The notes beneath the pieces were generated by a model. It was given only the letters and a program-made list of their open reading frames with translations. It had not been told where the DNA came from and searched no databases. Shown in pieces: positions 18,367 through 26,923 of a stretch of 64,000 nt of DNA. Made by a program: the position numbers and the translations under genes. Where the stretch lies: positions 62,001 through 126,000 of the forward strand of contig NZ_SOAL01000012.1 of the NCBI RefSeq assembly GCF_004364775.1, in the 5' to 3' direction. The number at the start of each line of letters is the position of its first letter. Position 1 is the first letter of the stretch. The DNA is from Comamonas sp. JUb58 (GTDB lineage Bacteria; Pseudomonadota; Gammaproteobacteria; Burkholderiales; Burkholderiaceae_C).

Positions 18367-19713
18367 ATGTCCGCTGTATTCAATTTCACCTTTGTGCCCT
18401 GGTTCCGTTCGGTGGCACCTTATATCCATAAGTTTCGCAACCAGACTTTTGTAGTGGGCGTGACAGGTGAGGCGATTGCAGCGGGCAAGCTGCAGTCCAT
18501 CGCCCAGGATCTGGCCTTGATCCAGGCGCTGGGTGTCAAGATCGTGCTGGTCCATGGTTTCCGACCCCAGGTGAATGAGCAGCTCGCAGCCAAGGGCCAT
18601 GCGCCGCGCTATTCGCATGGCATCCGGGTGACCGATTCGGTGGCGCTCGATTGCGCCCAGGAGGCCGCTGGCCAGCTGCGCTTTGAGATTGAAGCGGCCT
18701 TCAGCCAGGGTCTACCCAATACGCCGATGGCCGGCGCCACCGTGCGGGTGATCTCCGGCAACTTTGTGACCGCCCGCCCGGTCGGCATTGTTGATGGCGT
18801 GGATTTCATGCACTCGGGCCTGGTGCGCAAGGTCGATGTTGGCGGTATCCACCGCACCCTGGATATGGGCGCGATGGTGCTGGTCTCCCCGTTCGGCTTC
18901 TCGCCCACCGGCGAGGCCTTCAACCTCAGCATGGAAGAAGTGGCCACGCGCGTGGCCATCGAGCTCAAGGCCGACAAGCTGATGTTCCTGACCGAGGTGG
19001 CCGGCATTCGCCAAAGCCCGCTGGAAGCCGAAAGCGAAGAAAACCCGGTCGACACCGAGCTGCCGCTGGATGTGGCGCAGAAACTGCTGGCCGAGCTACC
19101 CCCCGCCACCTTGCCCACCGATGTGGGCTTTTACCTGCAGCATTGTGTGAAGGCCTGCAAGGAAGGTGTGGAGCGCAGCCACATCCTCCCCTTTGCCACC
19201 GATGGTGCGCTGCTGCTCGAAGTCTATGTGCACGATGGCATCGGCACCATGGTGATCGATGAGCGTCTCGAAGAGCTGCGCGAAGCCAAGCCTGACGATG
19301 TCGGCGGCATTTTGCAGCTGATCGAGCCTTTCGAGAAGGACGGCACCCTGGTCAAGCGCAGCCGCACCGAGATCGAGCGCGATATCTCCGCCTACACCAT
19401 CATCGAGCACGATGGCGTGATCTTTGGCTGCGCCGCCCTCTACCCCTACCCGGAAGCCGGCACTGCCGAGATGGCCGCCGTCACCGTATCGCCGCAAAGC
19501 CAGGGCACAGGCGATGGCGAAAAGCTGCTCAAGCGCATCGAGCAACGGGCCCGCGCCACCGGCCTCAAGAGCATCTTTGTGCTCACCACCCGCACGATGC
19601 ACTGGTTCCTCAAGCGCGGCTTCCAGCCCGTCGATCCGGAATGGCTGCCCGAGCAACGCAAGGCCAAGTACAACTGGAGCCGCAAGAGCCAGGTGCTGGT
19701 CAAGTACCTTTGA
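18367..19713 (+). CDS. argA: N-acetylglutamate synthase
   Basis: 448 residues with the classical two-domain ArgA layout: an N-terminal amino-acid-kinase-like domain (about 1-275; VLVHGFRPQVNEQL, GLVRKVDVGGIHRTLDMG) that binds feedback arginine, and a C-terminal GNAT domain (about 300-448; AEMAAVTVSPQSQGTGDGEKLL) that transfers acetyl from acetyl-CoA to glutamate, the first step of arginine synthesis. Length matches the E. coli enzyme (443). It is transcribed alone and ends at a hairpin shared with the convergent beta-lactamase gene. Confidence 0.94.
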   Translation: MSAVFNFTFVPWFRSVAPYIHKFRNQTFVVGVTGEAIAAGKLQSIAQDLALIQALGVKIVLVHGFRPQVNEQLAAKGHAPRYSHGIRVTDSVALDCAQEAAGQLRFEIEAAFSQGLPNTPMAGATVRVISGNFVTARPVGIVDGVDFMHSGLVRKVDVGGIHRTLDMGAMVLVSPFGFSPTGEAFNLSMEEVATRVAIELKADKLMFLTEVAGIRQSPLEAESEENPVDTELPLDVAQKLLAELPPATLPTDVGFYLQHCVKACKEGVERSHILPFATDGALLLEVYVHDGIGTMVIDERLEELREAKPDDVGGILQLIEPFEKDGTLVKRSRTEIERDISAYTIIEHDGVIFGCAALYPYPEAGTAEMAAVTVSPQSQGTGDGEKLLKRIEQRARATGLKSIFVLTTRTMHWFLKRGFQPVDPEWLPEQRKAKYNWSRKSQVLVKYL

Positions 19714-19739
19714 TCGCGCCAGCTTGAAGCGCGCACAGC

Positions 19740-19768
19740 AAAACTGCCCCTGACCAGGGGCAGTTTTT
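19740..19768. terminator. Bidirectional terminator between argA and beta-lactamase gene
   Basis: Arms AAACTGCCCCTG (19741-19752) and CAGGGGCAGTTT (19755-19766) form a stem with a short apex, followed by a T-run to 19768 on the plus strand and by TTTT on the minus strand. It separates convergent genes, so it probably stops both. Confidence 0.8.
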
Positions 19769-19795
19769 GTTGGTGCTGGACCTATCGCTGCCGGT

Positions 19796-20686
19796 TTAGC
19801 CCCAGAGCTTGACGACCTCGGCCGCTACCGAGGCCAGGGCGGCATCACGTGCCTTGGGCGCGGCCTTGCTTTCGGTCAAATAGCTGGTCACCAAGATAGG
19901 GCTGGCAGCACCCGGTGCCCACAACAGGCCAATGTCATTGCGGGTGCCGGGGCCTGAGCCGGTCTTATCCGCCACCTTCCAGCCCGGTGCGCCTGCGCGC
20001 AGGCAGTGGTCGCCAGTGGTATTGGCCAGCATCCAGCCCAGCAGCTTTTCCCGGCTTGCCGGGCTCAAGGTCTTACCCAAGGTCAGCGCGTGCATGCTGG
20101 TCAGCATCGCCAGCGGGCTGGTCGTATCGCGCACATCGCCAGGCTTGGATTCACTCATGTCCGGCTCAATGCGGTCCAGCCGCGTGGTCGGGTCGTTCAA
20201 GCTGCGCACATAGGCGGTAAAGCCAGCCGGCCCCCCCACGCGTTCCAGCAGCAGATTGGTGGCACCGTTGTCGCTGATGGTGACGATGGCATGGCAGAGC
20301 GCCTCGACGCTCATCGGCGCCTTACCGGCAAATTTCTCAATAACGGGCGAATATTCCACCAAGGCAGAACGGCCAAACGTGACCTGTGCATCCAGCTTTT
20401 CCTGGCCCGCATCCACGCGGGACAGCACCTGGCCGGCCAGCAGCATCTTGAAGGTGCTGCACATGGGAAAGCGCTCATCCTGGCGCCAGCCCAGTGCCTG
20501 GCCCGTCATGGTGTTCAGCAGCGATACGCCCAGGCGGCCACCCACTGAGCGCTCCAGCGCCTTCATCGCCTTGGCAAACTGGCGCTCGGCCTGGGGGTCT
20601 GCCGAGGGGGCTGCTGCCCAGGCGCGAGATGAGGTGGCGATCAAGCTGGCCGCACCCATAGTCAAGAAAAACTTTCTTCTATACAT
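19796..20686 (-). CDS. Class A beta-lactamase
   Basis: 296 residues if begun at the ATG at 20686, which has AAGGA 9 bases upstream; the ATG at 20695 lies too close to that site. The N-terminus (YRRKFFLTMGAASLIA) has a twin-arginine-like motif, suggesting Tat export to the periplasm. Numbered from 20686: catalytic Ser77-x-x-Lys80 (CSTFK), SDN 138-140, Glu174 of the omega loop (EPDMS) and KTG 241-243, equivalent to Ambler S70, K73, SDN130-132, E166 and KTG234-236. Ambler 170, usually Asn, is Ser here, and Cys precedes the catalytic serine as in several carbapenem-hydrolysing enzymes, but no Cys is seen at Ambler 238. Hydrolysis spectrum cannot be told. It diverges from an AmpR-like gene. Confidence 0.93.
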   Translation of the reverse strand: MYRRKFFLTMGAASLIATSSRAWAAAPSADPQAERQFAKAMKALERSVGGRLGVSLLNTMTGQALGWRQDERFPMCSTFKMLLAGQVLSRVDAGQEKLDAQVTFGRSALVEYSPVIEKFAGKAPMSVEALCHAIVTISDNGATNLLLERVGGPAGFTAYVRSLNDPTTRLDRIEPDMSESKPGDVRDTTSPLAMLTSMHALTLGKTLSPASREKLLGWMLANTTGDHCLRAGAPGWKVADKTGSGPGTRNDIGLLWAPGAASPILVTSYLTESKAAPKARDAALASVAAEVVKLWG

Positions 20687-20721
20687 GGTATTCATTCCTT
20701 AAAATTTGTAGTTATCCAAGT

Positions 20722-20746
20722 GACAGGCGTAAATTTACCGAGATAG
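20722..20746. promoter_or_regulatory. Candidate AmpR-type operator
   Basis: The short region between the divergent beta-lactamase and regulator genes contains the 10-bp palindrome GTAAATTTAC at 20729-20738. Known AmpR sites in enterobacteria have a core CTAAATTTAAC, so the shared TAAATTTA core fits a LysR-type binding site. Exact edges are a guess. Confidence 0.5.
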
Positions 20747-20801
20747 CTCGCGCTTGACCAACGATGAAAACCAAGAAAACCCACAAGAAAAACTTATAGC
20801 T

Positions 20802-21677
20802 ATGCACCTGCCTTTGAATGCCCTGCGCGCTTTCGATGCCGCTGCACGCCACCTCAACCTGACCCGGGCGGCGCTGGAGCTGCATGTGACCCAGGCCGCC
20901 ATCAGCCAGCACATTCGGCAGCTGGAAGACCAGCTGGGCAAGCCCCTGTTTCGCCGCCTGCCGCGCGGCCTGGCACTGACCGACGAGGGCATGGCCCTGG
21001 TGCCGGTGGTGGCCCAGGCCTTTGGCAACCTGTCGCGGGCCCTTGCCCAGGTGCAGGACCGGCGCCCGCACGAGGTGCTGTCCGTCGGCGTGGTGGGCAC
21101 CTTTGCCGTAGGCTGGCTGCTGCCCCGGCTGCGCGCCTTTCAGGAGGCCCATGCCTTTGTCGATCTGCGCCTGTTCACCCACAACAACCGCGTGGATCTG
21201 GCGGGCGAAGGCTGGGATTGCGCGATCCGCTTTGGCGATGGCGCCTGGCATGGCACGGCCGCCCGGCAGCTGCTGCAAGCGCCGCTGACTCCCATGTGCG
21301 CCCCGGCCATTGCGGTCCGCCTGCAGCAACCCGCCGACCTGGCACATGAGAGCTTGCTGCGCACCTACCGCGCGGGCGAGTGGGAACAGTGGTTTGCGCA
21401 AAGCAAGCTGGCCTGCCCCAGCCTGCGCGGCACGGTCTTTGATTCATCGCTGACCTTGGCCGAGGCAGCGGCCCAGGGTCTGGGCGTGGCGCTGCTGCCC
21501 TTGCGCCTGTTCTCCCGCGATCTGCAAGCGGGCCGCTTGGTCGCCCCCTTGGCGCAGACGCTGGACACCGGCAGCTACTGGTTGACCCAGCTCAAATCAC
21601 GCAGCCCCAGCTTGGCGATGGAGACCTTTGAGCGCTGGCTGCTGGAGCAGTGCGGACAGGAGCAGCCCAGCGCATAG
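20802..21677 (+). CDS. LysR-family regulator, AmpR/PenR-like
   Basis: 291 residues from the ATG at 20802; an upstream TTG at 20754 is in frame, but AmpR proteins begin near LPLNALRAFDAAARH. The N-terminal winged helix (about 5-65; LNLTRAALELHVTQAAISQH) and the effector domain follow AmpR closely: VGVVGTFAVGWLLPRLRAF, DLRLFTHNNRVDLAGEGWD, IRFGDGAWHGTAA, SLLRTYRAGEW and FDSSLTLAEAAAQGLGVAL. AmpR responds to peptidoglycan muropeptides and controls beta-lactamase expression. Its divergence from the class A enzyme gene makes it very likely the regulator of that gene. The usual start lacks a strong ribosome-binding site. Confidence 0.88.
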   Translation: MHLPLNALRAFDAAARHLNLTRAALELHVTQAAISQHIRQLEDQLGKPLFRRLPRGLALTDEGMALVPVVAQAFGNLSRALAQVQDRRPHEVLSVGVVGTFAVGWLLPRLRAFQEAHAFVDLRLFTHNNRVDLAGEGWDCAIRFGDGAWHGTAARQLLQAPLTPMCAPAIAVRLQQPADLAHESLLRTYRAGEWEQWFAQSKLACPSLRGTVFDSSLTLAEAAAQGLGVALLPLRLFSRDLQAGRLVAPLAQTLDTGSYWLTQLKSRSPSLAMETFERWLLEQCGQEQPSA

Positions 21678-21844
21678 TGCACCCCAGGGCTGCCCCAAGC
21701 AGCTGCCGGATGCTCTCCTACACGCGGCCCGGCCCTTGTCAGACAATGGGTGAGCAGCCTGCGGCCTAGGATATAAAGTAACAACGCGTTCTTGTAAAAA
21801 ACACTCTGCAGCTACGCAGAATGACAACCACCGAGAGGACATCC

Positions 21845-22375
21845 ATGCTTTCTACCCGCTACCTCGCCTCCCTGTCCGCCATTGCTGCCGCCTTGCTGGC
21901 AGCAGGTTGCGCCTCCACCGGCGACATCGAAGACCTGCCCCGCCCCAAGTCTGGCCACTGGCAGATCAGCTCCACGGACCAGGATGGCCAGACCGTCCAG
22001 TTCCAGGACTGCATGGACAAAGACACCTTCTACAAGACCCGCGAGCTGCAAAAGGCCAAGTACGACGTGCAGCAGTGCAAGACGGCGAGCCTGAAGGACA
22101 GCAATGGCTGGCAGTTCACCTCCAACTGCAAGGTGGGCCAGACCGAACAGCGCATCGAAAGCAGCCGCAAGATCACCGGCGACTTCCAGCACAACTTCCA
22201 TGTGCTGTCGGTCACCAAGCAGCAAATGCCCGATGGCAGCACGGTGGAGACTACCCGCAATATCAAGGGCGAGTACCTGGGCGCCTGCCCTGCTGGCATC
22301 AACCCCGGCGACCGCGTGTTCGATGGTGGCGGCAAGATCAACTTCTACGACATCACCGGTCTGAGCCCCAAGTAA
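21845..22375 (+). CDS. Lipoprotein with DUF3617-like domain
   Basis: 176 residues from the ATG at 21845, which has GAGAGGA just upstream (a second in-frame ATG at 21821 is poorer). The signal peptide ends in a lipobox LLAAGC, so it is a lipoprotein. The mature part has the DUF3617 pattern: PKSGHWQISSTD near the start, FQDCMDKDTF, then paired Cys residues (CKTASLKDSNGWQFTSNCK) and a final GACPAGINPGDRV. Four or five Cys may form disulfides in the periplasm. Function of the family is unknown. It is followed by a strong terminator and stands alone. Confidence 0.72.
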   Translation: MLSTRYLASLSAIAAALLAAGCASTGDIEDLPRPKSGHWQISSTDQDGQTVQFQDCMDKDTFYKTRELQKAKYDVQQCKTASLKDSNGWQFTSNCKVGQTEQRIESSRKITGDFQHNFHVLSVTKQQMPDGSTVETTRNIKGEYLGACPAGINPGDRVFDGGGKINFYDITGLSPK

Positions 22376-22398
22376 GTAAGGCTTGGCGCCCGTTCGGT

Positions 22399-22422
22399 AG
22401 CCCGGCCCCGCCGGGCTTTTTT
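22399..22422 (+). terminator. Rho-independent terminator after the DUF3617 lipoprotein gene
   Basis: Stem AGCCCGGC (22399-22406) with GCCGGGCT (22410-22417), loop CCC, followed by TTTTTT. It lies 24 bases after the lipoprotein stop. The next 240 bases up to 22664 hold no visible gene. Confidence 0.9.
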
Positions 22423-22663
22423 ACGTCTGCCCGCTGGGCCATTTTGCTGATCCAGATCTAGCAATAGGCGATTCAGATACAGTACGATGTTCAGCCGTTG
22501 GACTGCGGCCCGCCCTGTGATGCCTGCGCTGGCCCAGCCCGCCAGCCCCATGCAGCCATCCCCAGCCAGGGATGCCAGGGCCCTCCTCCCGTCCACCCGG
22601 CTTTTGCCATGCCTTACCCGCGAGATGCTGCCCACCGGCAGGCATCTCTCGTAGATTTTCTCC

Positions 22664-24289
22664 ATGTCCCAGCAATACCTTACCGCCGCGCTTTACCAGT
22701 TCATCGACCTGCCGGAGTTTGCCCAGTGGCAGCAGCCTTTGCAGGCGCTGTGTGACCAGCACCAGGTCAAGGGCCTGCTGTTGCTCGCCCATGAAGGTAT
22801 CAACGGCACCATTGCCGGCCTGCCCGGCGATGTGCAGGCGGTGCTGGACTGGCTCAAGCGTGACCCGCGCCTGGCCAACCTGGTGCACAAGGAGGCCCAT
22901 GCCGACAGCAACCCCTTCTACCGCATGCGCGTGCGGCTCAAGCAGGAGATCGTGACCCTGGGCGTGCCCGAGCTGAACCCGGCCCTCAATGCCGGCCAGT
23001 ATGTGAAGCCCGAGGACTGGAATGCACTGATCAGCCAGCCCGATGTGGTGCTGGTCGACACCCGCAACGACTACGAGGTGGGCATTGGCAGCTTTGAAGG
23101 CGCAATCAACCCGCACACCAAGAGCTTTACCGAGTTTCCGCAATGGGTGGCCGAGCAGTCGCAGCCCGGCGGCGCGCTGCATGGCAAGCAAAAGGTGGCC
23201 ATGTTCTGCACCGGTGGCATCCGCTGCGAAAAATCCACCGCCTACATGAAGACCCAGGGCTTTGAGGACGTCTACCACCTTGAAGGCGGCATCCTCAAGT
23301 ACCTGGAGACGGTGGCCGAAGACGCATCGATGTGGTGGGGCGACTGCTTTGTGTTTGACGAGCGCGTCTCGGTAGGCCATGGCCTGGTGCGCGGCCCGCA
23401 CCAGCTCTGCCGCAGCTGCCGCATGCCGCTGGGCGCAGACGAACTGGCCCATGTCCACTATGTGCGCGGCGTCAGCTGCCCCTACTGCCATGGCAGCCGC
23501 ACGCCTGAGCAGCTGCAATCGCTGGCTGAGCGCCAGCGGCAGATGGACCTGGCGCAAGAGCGCGGTGACACCCACCTGGGCCACACCCAGGCCAGCTCGC
23601 AGCAATCGCGCCAGCAAAAAACGGCCGCACAGCAAGAGGCCCTGCAAGGCCTGCCGGTGCTGTATTCCTTCCGCCGCTGCCCCTATGCGATGCGGGCCCG
23701 TCTGGCGCTGGCCTATGCCGGCATTGCCTGCCAGTTGCGCGAGGTCGTCCTCAAGGACAAGCCCCAGGCGCTGCTGGATGCATCGCCCAAGGCCACCGTG
23801 CCGGTCCTGGTACTGGCCGATGGCACCGTGCTGGAAGAGAGCCTGGAAATCATGATCTGGGCGCTGCGCCAGAATGACCCCGACCAGTGGCTGAGCCCCA
23901 CGGCCGGCAGCCTGGACGAGATGCAGGCCCTGATTGCCCGCCATGACAGCGAATTCAAACCTGCACTGGACCGCTGCAAATACCCCAGCCGCTACCCGCA
24001 GGCAGACGCTGCTGCCGCAGCGGCGACGGCCAACGAGTTTTTGGGCGCCTTGAACCAGCAGCTGGCTGCCACCGGCTACCTGTTTGGCCGCGACCCGAGC
24101 CTGGCCGACATGGCCATCCGCCCCTTTGTGCGCCAGTTTGCCGGCATCGACGAAGCCGCATGGCAGAATCACCCCTGGCCCCACCTGCAAGCCTGGCTGC
24201 TGCGTCTGACCGACTCGGCGCTGTTCGAACAGGTGATGGAAAAATACCCTGCCTGGCACCCGGACGAAGCGGGCGTGCTGTTCCGCTGA
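22664..24289 (+). CDS. trhO: Fusion of tRNA uridine hydroxylase TrhO and a glutathione transferase-like domain
   Basis: 541 residues. The N-terminal part (about 1-285) is TrhO/YceA: an acylphosphatase-like start (HEGINGTIAG), a rhodanese domain with catalytic Cys182 in FCTGGIRCEKS, and a Cys-rich end (CRSCRMPL, CPYCHGS) with possible zinc ligands. TrhO hydroxylates uridine 34 of tRNAs in an O2-dependent step. After a Gln-rich linker (about 285-329) comes a GST/glutaredoxin-like domain from about residue 330, with SFRRCPYAMRARLAL (Cys339) and a helical C-terminal domain ending near NHPWPHLQAWLLRL. TrhO alone is about 300-350 residues; the fused second half is unusual. The whole frame is uninterrupted, so the fusion is not a sequencing artefact within this assembly. 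Confidence 0.88.
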   Translation: MSQQYLTAALYQFIDLPEFAQWQQPLQALCDQHQVKGLLLLAHEGINGTIAGLPGDVQAVLDWLKRDPRLANLVHKEAHADSNPFYRMRVRLKQEIVTLGVPELNPALNAGQYVKPEDWNALISQPDVVLVDTRNDYEVGIGSFEGAINPHTKSFTEFPQWVAEQSQPGGALHGKQKVAMFCTGGIRCEKSTAYMKTQGFEDVYHLEGGILKYLETVAEDASMWWGDCFVFDERVSVGHGLVRGPHQLCRSCRMPLGADELAHVHYVRGVSCPYCHGSRTPEQLQSLAERQRQMDLAQERGDTHLGHTQASSQQSRQQKTAAQQEALQGLPVLYSFRRCPYAMRARLALAYAGIACQLREVVLKDKPQALLDASPKATVPVLVLADGTVLEESLEIMIWALRQNDPDQWLSPTAGSLDEMQALIARHDSEFKPALDRCKYPSRYPQADAAAAAATANEFLGALNQQLAATGYLFGRDPSLADMAIRPFVRQFAGIDEAAWQNHPWPHLQAWLLRLTDSALFEQVMEKYPAWHPDEAGVLFR

Positions 24290-24418
24290 GCTGAGCGCTA
24301 TAAGCAAAGCCCCATGCAGGGGCGATGGTTGTTGGCCACTCTTTGCTACCGGGCCATCGGCCCTCCCCATCTACCAAGCCTGCCGGCGCGCCATTGCACG
24401 CTGGGCGGCCCCCAAGCC

Positions 24419-24934
24419 ATGACCCCAGCCCGTATCCATCTGATCTATGCCCGCGCCCGCAATGGCGTTATCGGCCGCGACAACCAACTGCCCTGGCACC
24501 TGCCCGAGGACATGGCTTTTTTCAAGCAAAAGACCGCTGGCGGTACGGTCGTCATGGGCCGCAAGACCTGGGATTCGCTGCCGCCACGTTTTCGCCCGCT
24601 GCCCGGCCGCGACAACGTGGTCGTCACCCGCCAAAGCGGCTGGCAGCCCAGCCCCGCCAGTGAAAAAGTTCATGTCGCAGCCGACCTGTCGCAGGCGCTG
24701 GCCACGGCCCAGGCGCTGGGCCAGCCGGTCTGGGTGATTGGCGGTGCGCAGATCTATGCGCAATCGCTGGCCTTGGCCGATGAGGTCTGGGTGACCGAGA
24801 TCGACCGGGACTTTGACGGCGATGCCCATGCGCCGATGCTGCATGCGCAGTGGCAGGAGGTGTCGCGCGACGCCCAGACCAGCAGCAACGGCCTGCCCTT
24901 TGCCTTTGTCTGCTACCAGCGTCGGAAAGCCTGA
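24419..24934 (+). CDS. folA: Dihydrofolate reductase
   Basis: 171 residues from the ATG at 24419. It reduces dihydrofolate to tetrahydrofolate with NADPH. Family signatures: NGVIGRDNQLPWHLPEDMAFFK (the acidic catalytic residue in PED), VVMGRKTWDSLP, PLPGRDNVVVTR and the late VIGGAQIY. Length is typical of bacterial FolA (about 160-170). The frame is open further upstream, but that extension matches nothing. No thyA is present nearby; it follows the trhO fusion by 129 bases on the same strand. Confidence 0.93.
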   Translation: MTPARIHLIYARARNGVIGRDNQLPWHLPEDMAFFKQKTAGGTVVMGRKTWDSLPPRFRPLPGRDNVVVTRQSGWQPSPASEKVHVAADLSQALATAQALGQPVWVIGGAQIYAQSLALADEVWVTEIDRDFDGDAHAPMLHAQWQEVSRDAQTSSNGLPFAFVCYQRRKA

Positions 24935-25081
24935 ACGTCCCGAGTAGGACAGCCAGCGTATCCGATGGCACCATGCTGGTGCAGCGCAGCAAACTGATGC
25001 AAAATGGATTTTTAACCCATAGCAATCTGCGGCGCGCCGGACCAAGCACCTGGAGCCGCAACAAGACGGAATACTGTGACG

Positions 25082-26167
25082 ATGAGCCTGGTACAAGCTT
25101 TGCCCGCCGGCCCATTGGATGTCATCGGCGATGTGCACGGCGAGCGCCAGGCACTGGAGGCGCTGGTTCGGCATCTGGGCTATGACGACCGTGGCGGCCA
25201 CCCCGCAGGCCGCAAGCTGGTCTTTGTCGGCGATTTCTGTGACCGGGGCCCCGACAGCCCCGGCGTGCTGGCCCTGGTGCGCCGCTGGGTGGAAGCCGGC
25301 AACGCCTATGCCGTGCTCGGCAACCACGAGATCAACCTGCTGCGCGAAGATGCCAAGGACGGATCGGGCTGGTACTTTGACGAGCGCATCGAGGCCGACA
25401 ACCCCAAATATGCGCCCTATGCGCGCGCTGACCATACCTTTGACGAGGACATGCTGCCGTTCTTGCGCCAATTGCCATTGGCGTTGGAGCGGGCCGACCT
25501 GCGCATCGTCCATGCCGCCTGGATCGGCGACAAGATCAACCAGGCCCGTGCCTTGCGACCCGGCCATGTCGCCCAGGACTATGACCGCCTGGAGCAGGAA
25601 GCCTATCTGCATGCCAAGACCCTGGGCATTCCCGCCCGGCTGAAGGCTGAAAACCAGGCCTGGCCCTACCACCTGGAAGACGGCGCCCATTGCCCGCCCT
25701 TCATGCCCGCGCATGCGGACAGCGAGCTGAACAAATCCCAGTACAACCCGCTCAAGGTGCTGAGCTGCGGTGTGGAGCGCCGCGGCACCGAGCCCTTCTA
25801 TGCCGGTGGTAAATGGCGCTTTGTCGAGCGCGTGGCCTGGTGGGATGCCTATGCGGACAGCACGCCCGTCATCGTGGGCCATTACTGGCGCCGCATCCAT
25901 GAACTCGACCGCTCAGTGCTGGGCAAGGGCGACCAGGATTTGTTCGCCGATATCAACCCGCATGCCTGGCACGGCCTTCGCGGCAATGTGTTTTGCGTGG
26001 ACTTTTCCGTGGGCGCCCGCTGGACCGCCCGGCTCGCCGGCCAGCCGCCCGAGCAGGACTTCAAGTTGGCAGCCCTGCGCTGGCCCGAGCGGGTGCTGGT
26101 GCTCGACGACGGCAGCGCAGAGCCAACGACGCATTTCATGCAAACCGCAACACCGGCCCTTGTTTAA
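25082..26167 (+). CDS. Calcineurin-like metallophosphoesterase
   Basis: 361 residues from the ATG at 25082 (an in-frame GTG lies 6 bases upstream). The PPP-type metal-site motifs are GDVHGERQ (about residue 16), GDFCDRGPDS (about 50) and GNHEINLL (about 80), followed by HAAWIGDK and a final GHYWRR, each providing metal or phosphate ligands. It resembles bacterial serine/threonine phosphatases and ApaH-like hydrolases, but with longer inserts. The substrate is not decided. The stop codon of this gene lies inside a weak hairpin shared with the convergent tetR gene. Confidence 0.8.
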   Translation: MSLVQALPAGPLDVIGDVHGERQALEALVRHLGYDDRGGHPAGRKLVFVGDFCDRGPDSPGVLALVRRWVEAGNAYAVLGNHEINLLREDAKDGSGWYFDERIEADNPKYAPYARADHTFDEDMLPFLRQLPLALERADLRIVHAAWIGDKINQARALRPGHVAQDYDRLEQEAYLHAKTLGIPARLKAENQAWPYHLEDGAHCPPFMPAHADSELNKSQYNPLKVLSCGVERRGTEPFYAGGKWRFVERVAWWDAYADSTPVIVGHYWRRIHELDRSVLGKGDQDLFADINPHAWHGLRGNVFCVDFSVGARWTARLAGQPPEQDFKLAALRWPERVLVLDDGSAEPTTHFMQTATPALV

Positions 26168-26187
26168 GGCCGGCGTTCAGCAGCCCA

Positions 26188-26853
26188 TCACTTCGCCTTG
26201 GCAGGCGCGCGGGTCTTCTTCGCGGCGCCCGATGCCGGCGCACTTGCCGGCGTCGCCACCAAACCCCAGACATAGTCCAGCACCTCCGCGTCGGTCATCG
26301 GGGCAGCGCCGGTCACTGCCAAAGCATGATGGGTCTCCACATCGCTGTGCAGAAAGTACTGGATCAAGCCGCCCATGGTCACCATCAGCAGGCCGGCCGG
26401 CATATCACGGCGCACATGGCCGGCATCCTGGGCGGCCTGGATCTCGGGCACAAACAGCTGGTTGAGCTGCCTGGAACGCTCCTCGCGCTCATCGGCCGGG
26501 GCACCCAGCACGCGCCAGAGCTGAAAGCGCAGCGCGCGAGGGTGGGCGCGCCAGTAGCTGAGGTAGGCCGCGACCATCTGCCGCGCACCCTCGGCGCTAC
26601 CGCGCAGCCCCGGGTCCATGCTGGCCTTGATGGTCTCGACGAACTCGGCCGAGATCCGCTCGCCCACCAAGCGCCACAGGCCGTCCTTGTCCTTGAAATG
26701 GTGGTGGATCAGCGCCGAAGACACGCCGGCTTCCTTGGCGATTTCACGCGTGGTCGCACCGTCAAAGCCGCGCTGGGCAAAGACCGTCAACGCCGCTTCC
26801 ACGATACGGTCACGGGCATCGACGGTGGTGTACACCTTGCGCAATTCGGTCAT
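26188..26853 (-). CDS. TetR-family regulator
   Basis: 221 residues. An N-terminal TetR helix-turn-helix (about 14-60; RIVEAALTVFAQRGFDGATT, then REIAKEAGVSSALIHHHFKDKD) is followed by an all-helical ligand domain of the CecR-like type and a short basic tail (KKTRAPAKAK). It lies 70 bases downstream of the MFS gene on the same strand. Its upstream region carries an 18-bp palindrome and a half-site related to the operator between the TonB receptor and the facing MFS gene, so it is the probable repressor of this transport module and perhaps of itself. Confidence 0.85.
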   Translation of the reverse strand: MTELRKVYTTVDARDRIVEAALTVFAQRGFDGATTREIAKEAGVSSALIHHHFKDKDGLWRLVGERISAEFVETIKASMDPGLRGSAEGARQMVAAYLSYWRAHPRALRFQLWRVLGAPADEREERSRQLNQLFVPEIQAAQDAGHVRRDMPAGLLMVTMGGLIQYFLHSDVETHHALAVTGAAPMTDAEVLDYVWGLVATPASAPASGAAKKTRAPAKAK

Positions 26854-26889
26854 CGGGGCTTCTCCAGCAGTGGGGTGGGCGACGCGCGT

Positions 26890-26916
26890 CGATCAGCATG
26901 CTGATCGCTTGGTCAA
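26890..26916. promoter_or_regulatory. Palindrome and TetR-type half-site upstream of tetR
   Basis: The 18-bp perfect palindrome CGATCAGCATGCTGATCG (26890-26907) overlaps CTGATCGCTTGGT (26901-26913). The latter matches 11 of 13 bases of one arm (CTGATCAATTGGT) of the operator at 30503-30536. It lies about 40-60 bases upstream of the tetR start, just before the stop of the MFS gene. Confidence 0.5.
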
Positions 26917-26923
26917 CCCACGA

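Noticed and set aside
26149..26177. Hairpin (AACACCGGCC/GGCCGGCGTT) over the metallophosphoesterase stop
   Set aside because: One mismatch and no T-run on either strand; too weak to list as a terminator, though it lies between convergent genes.
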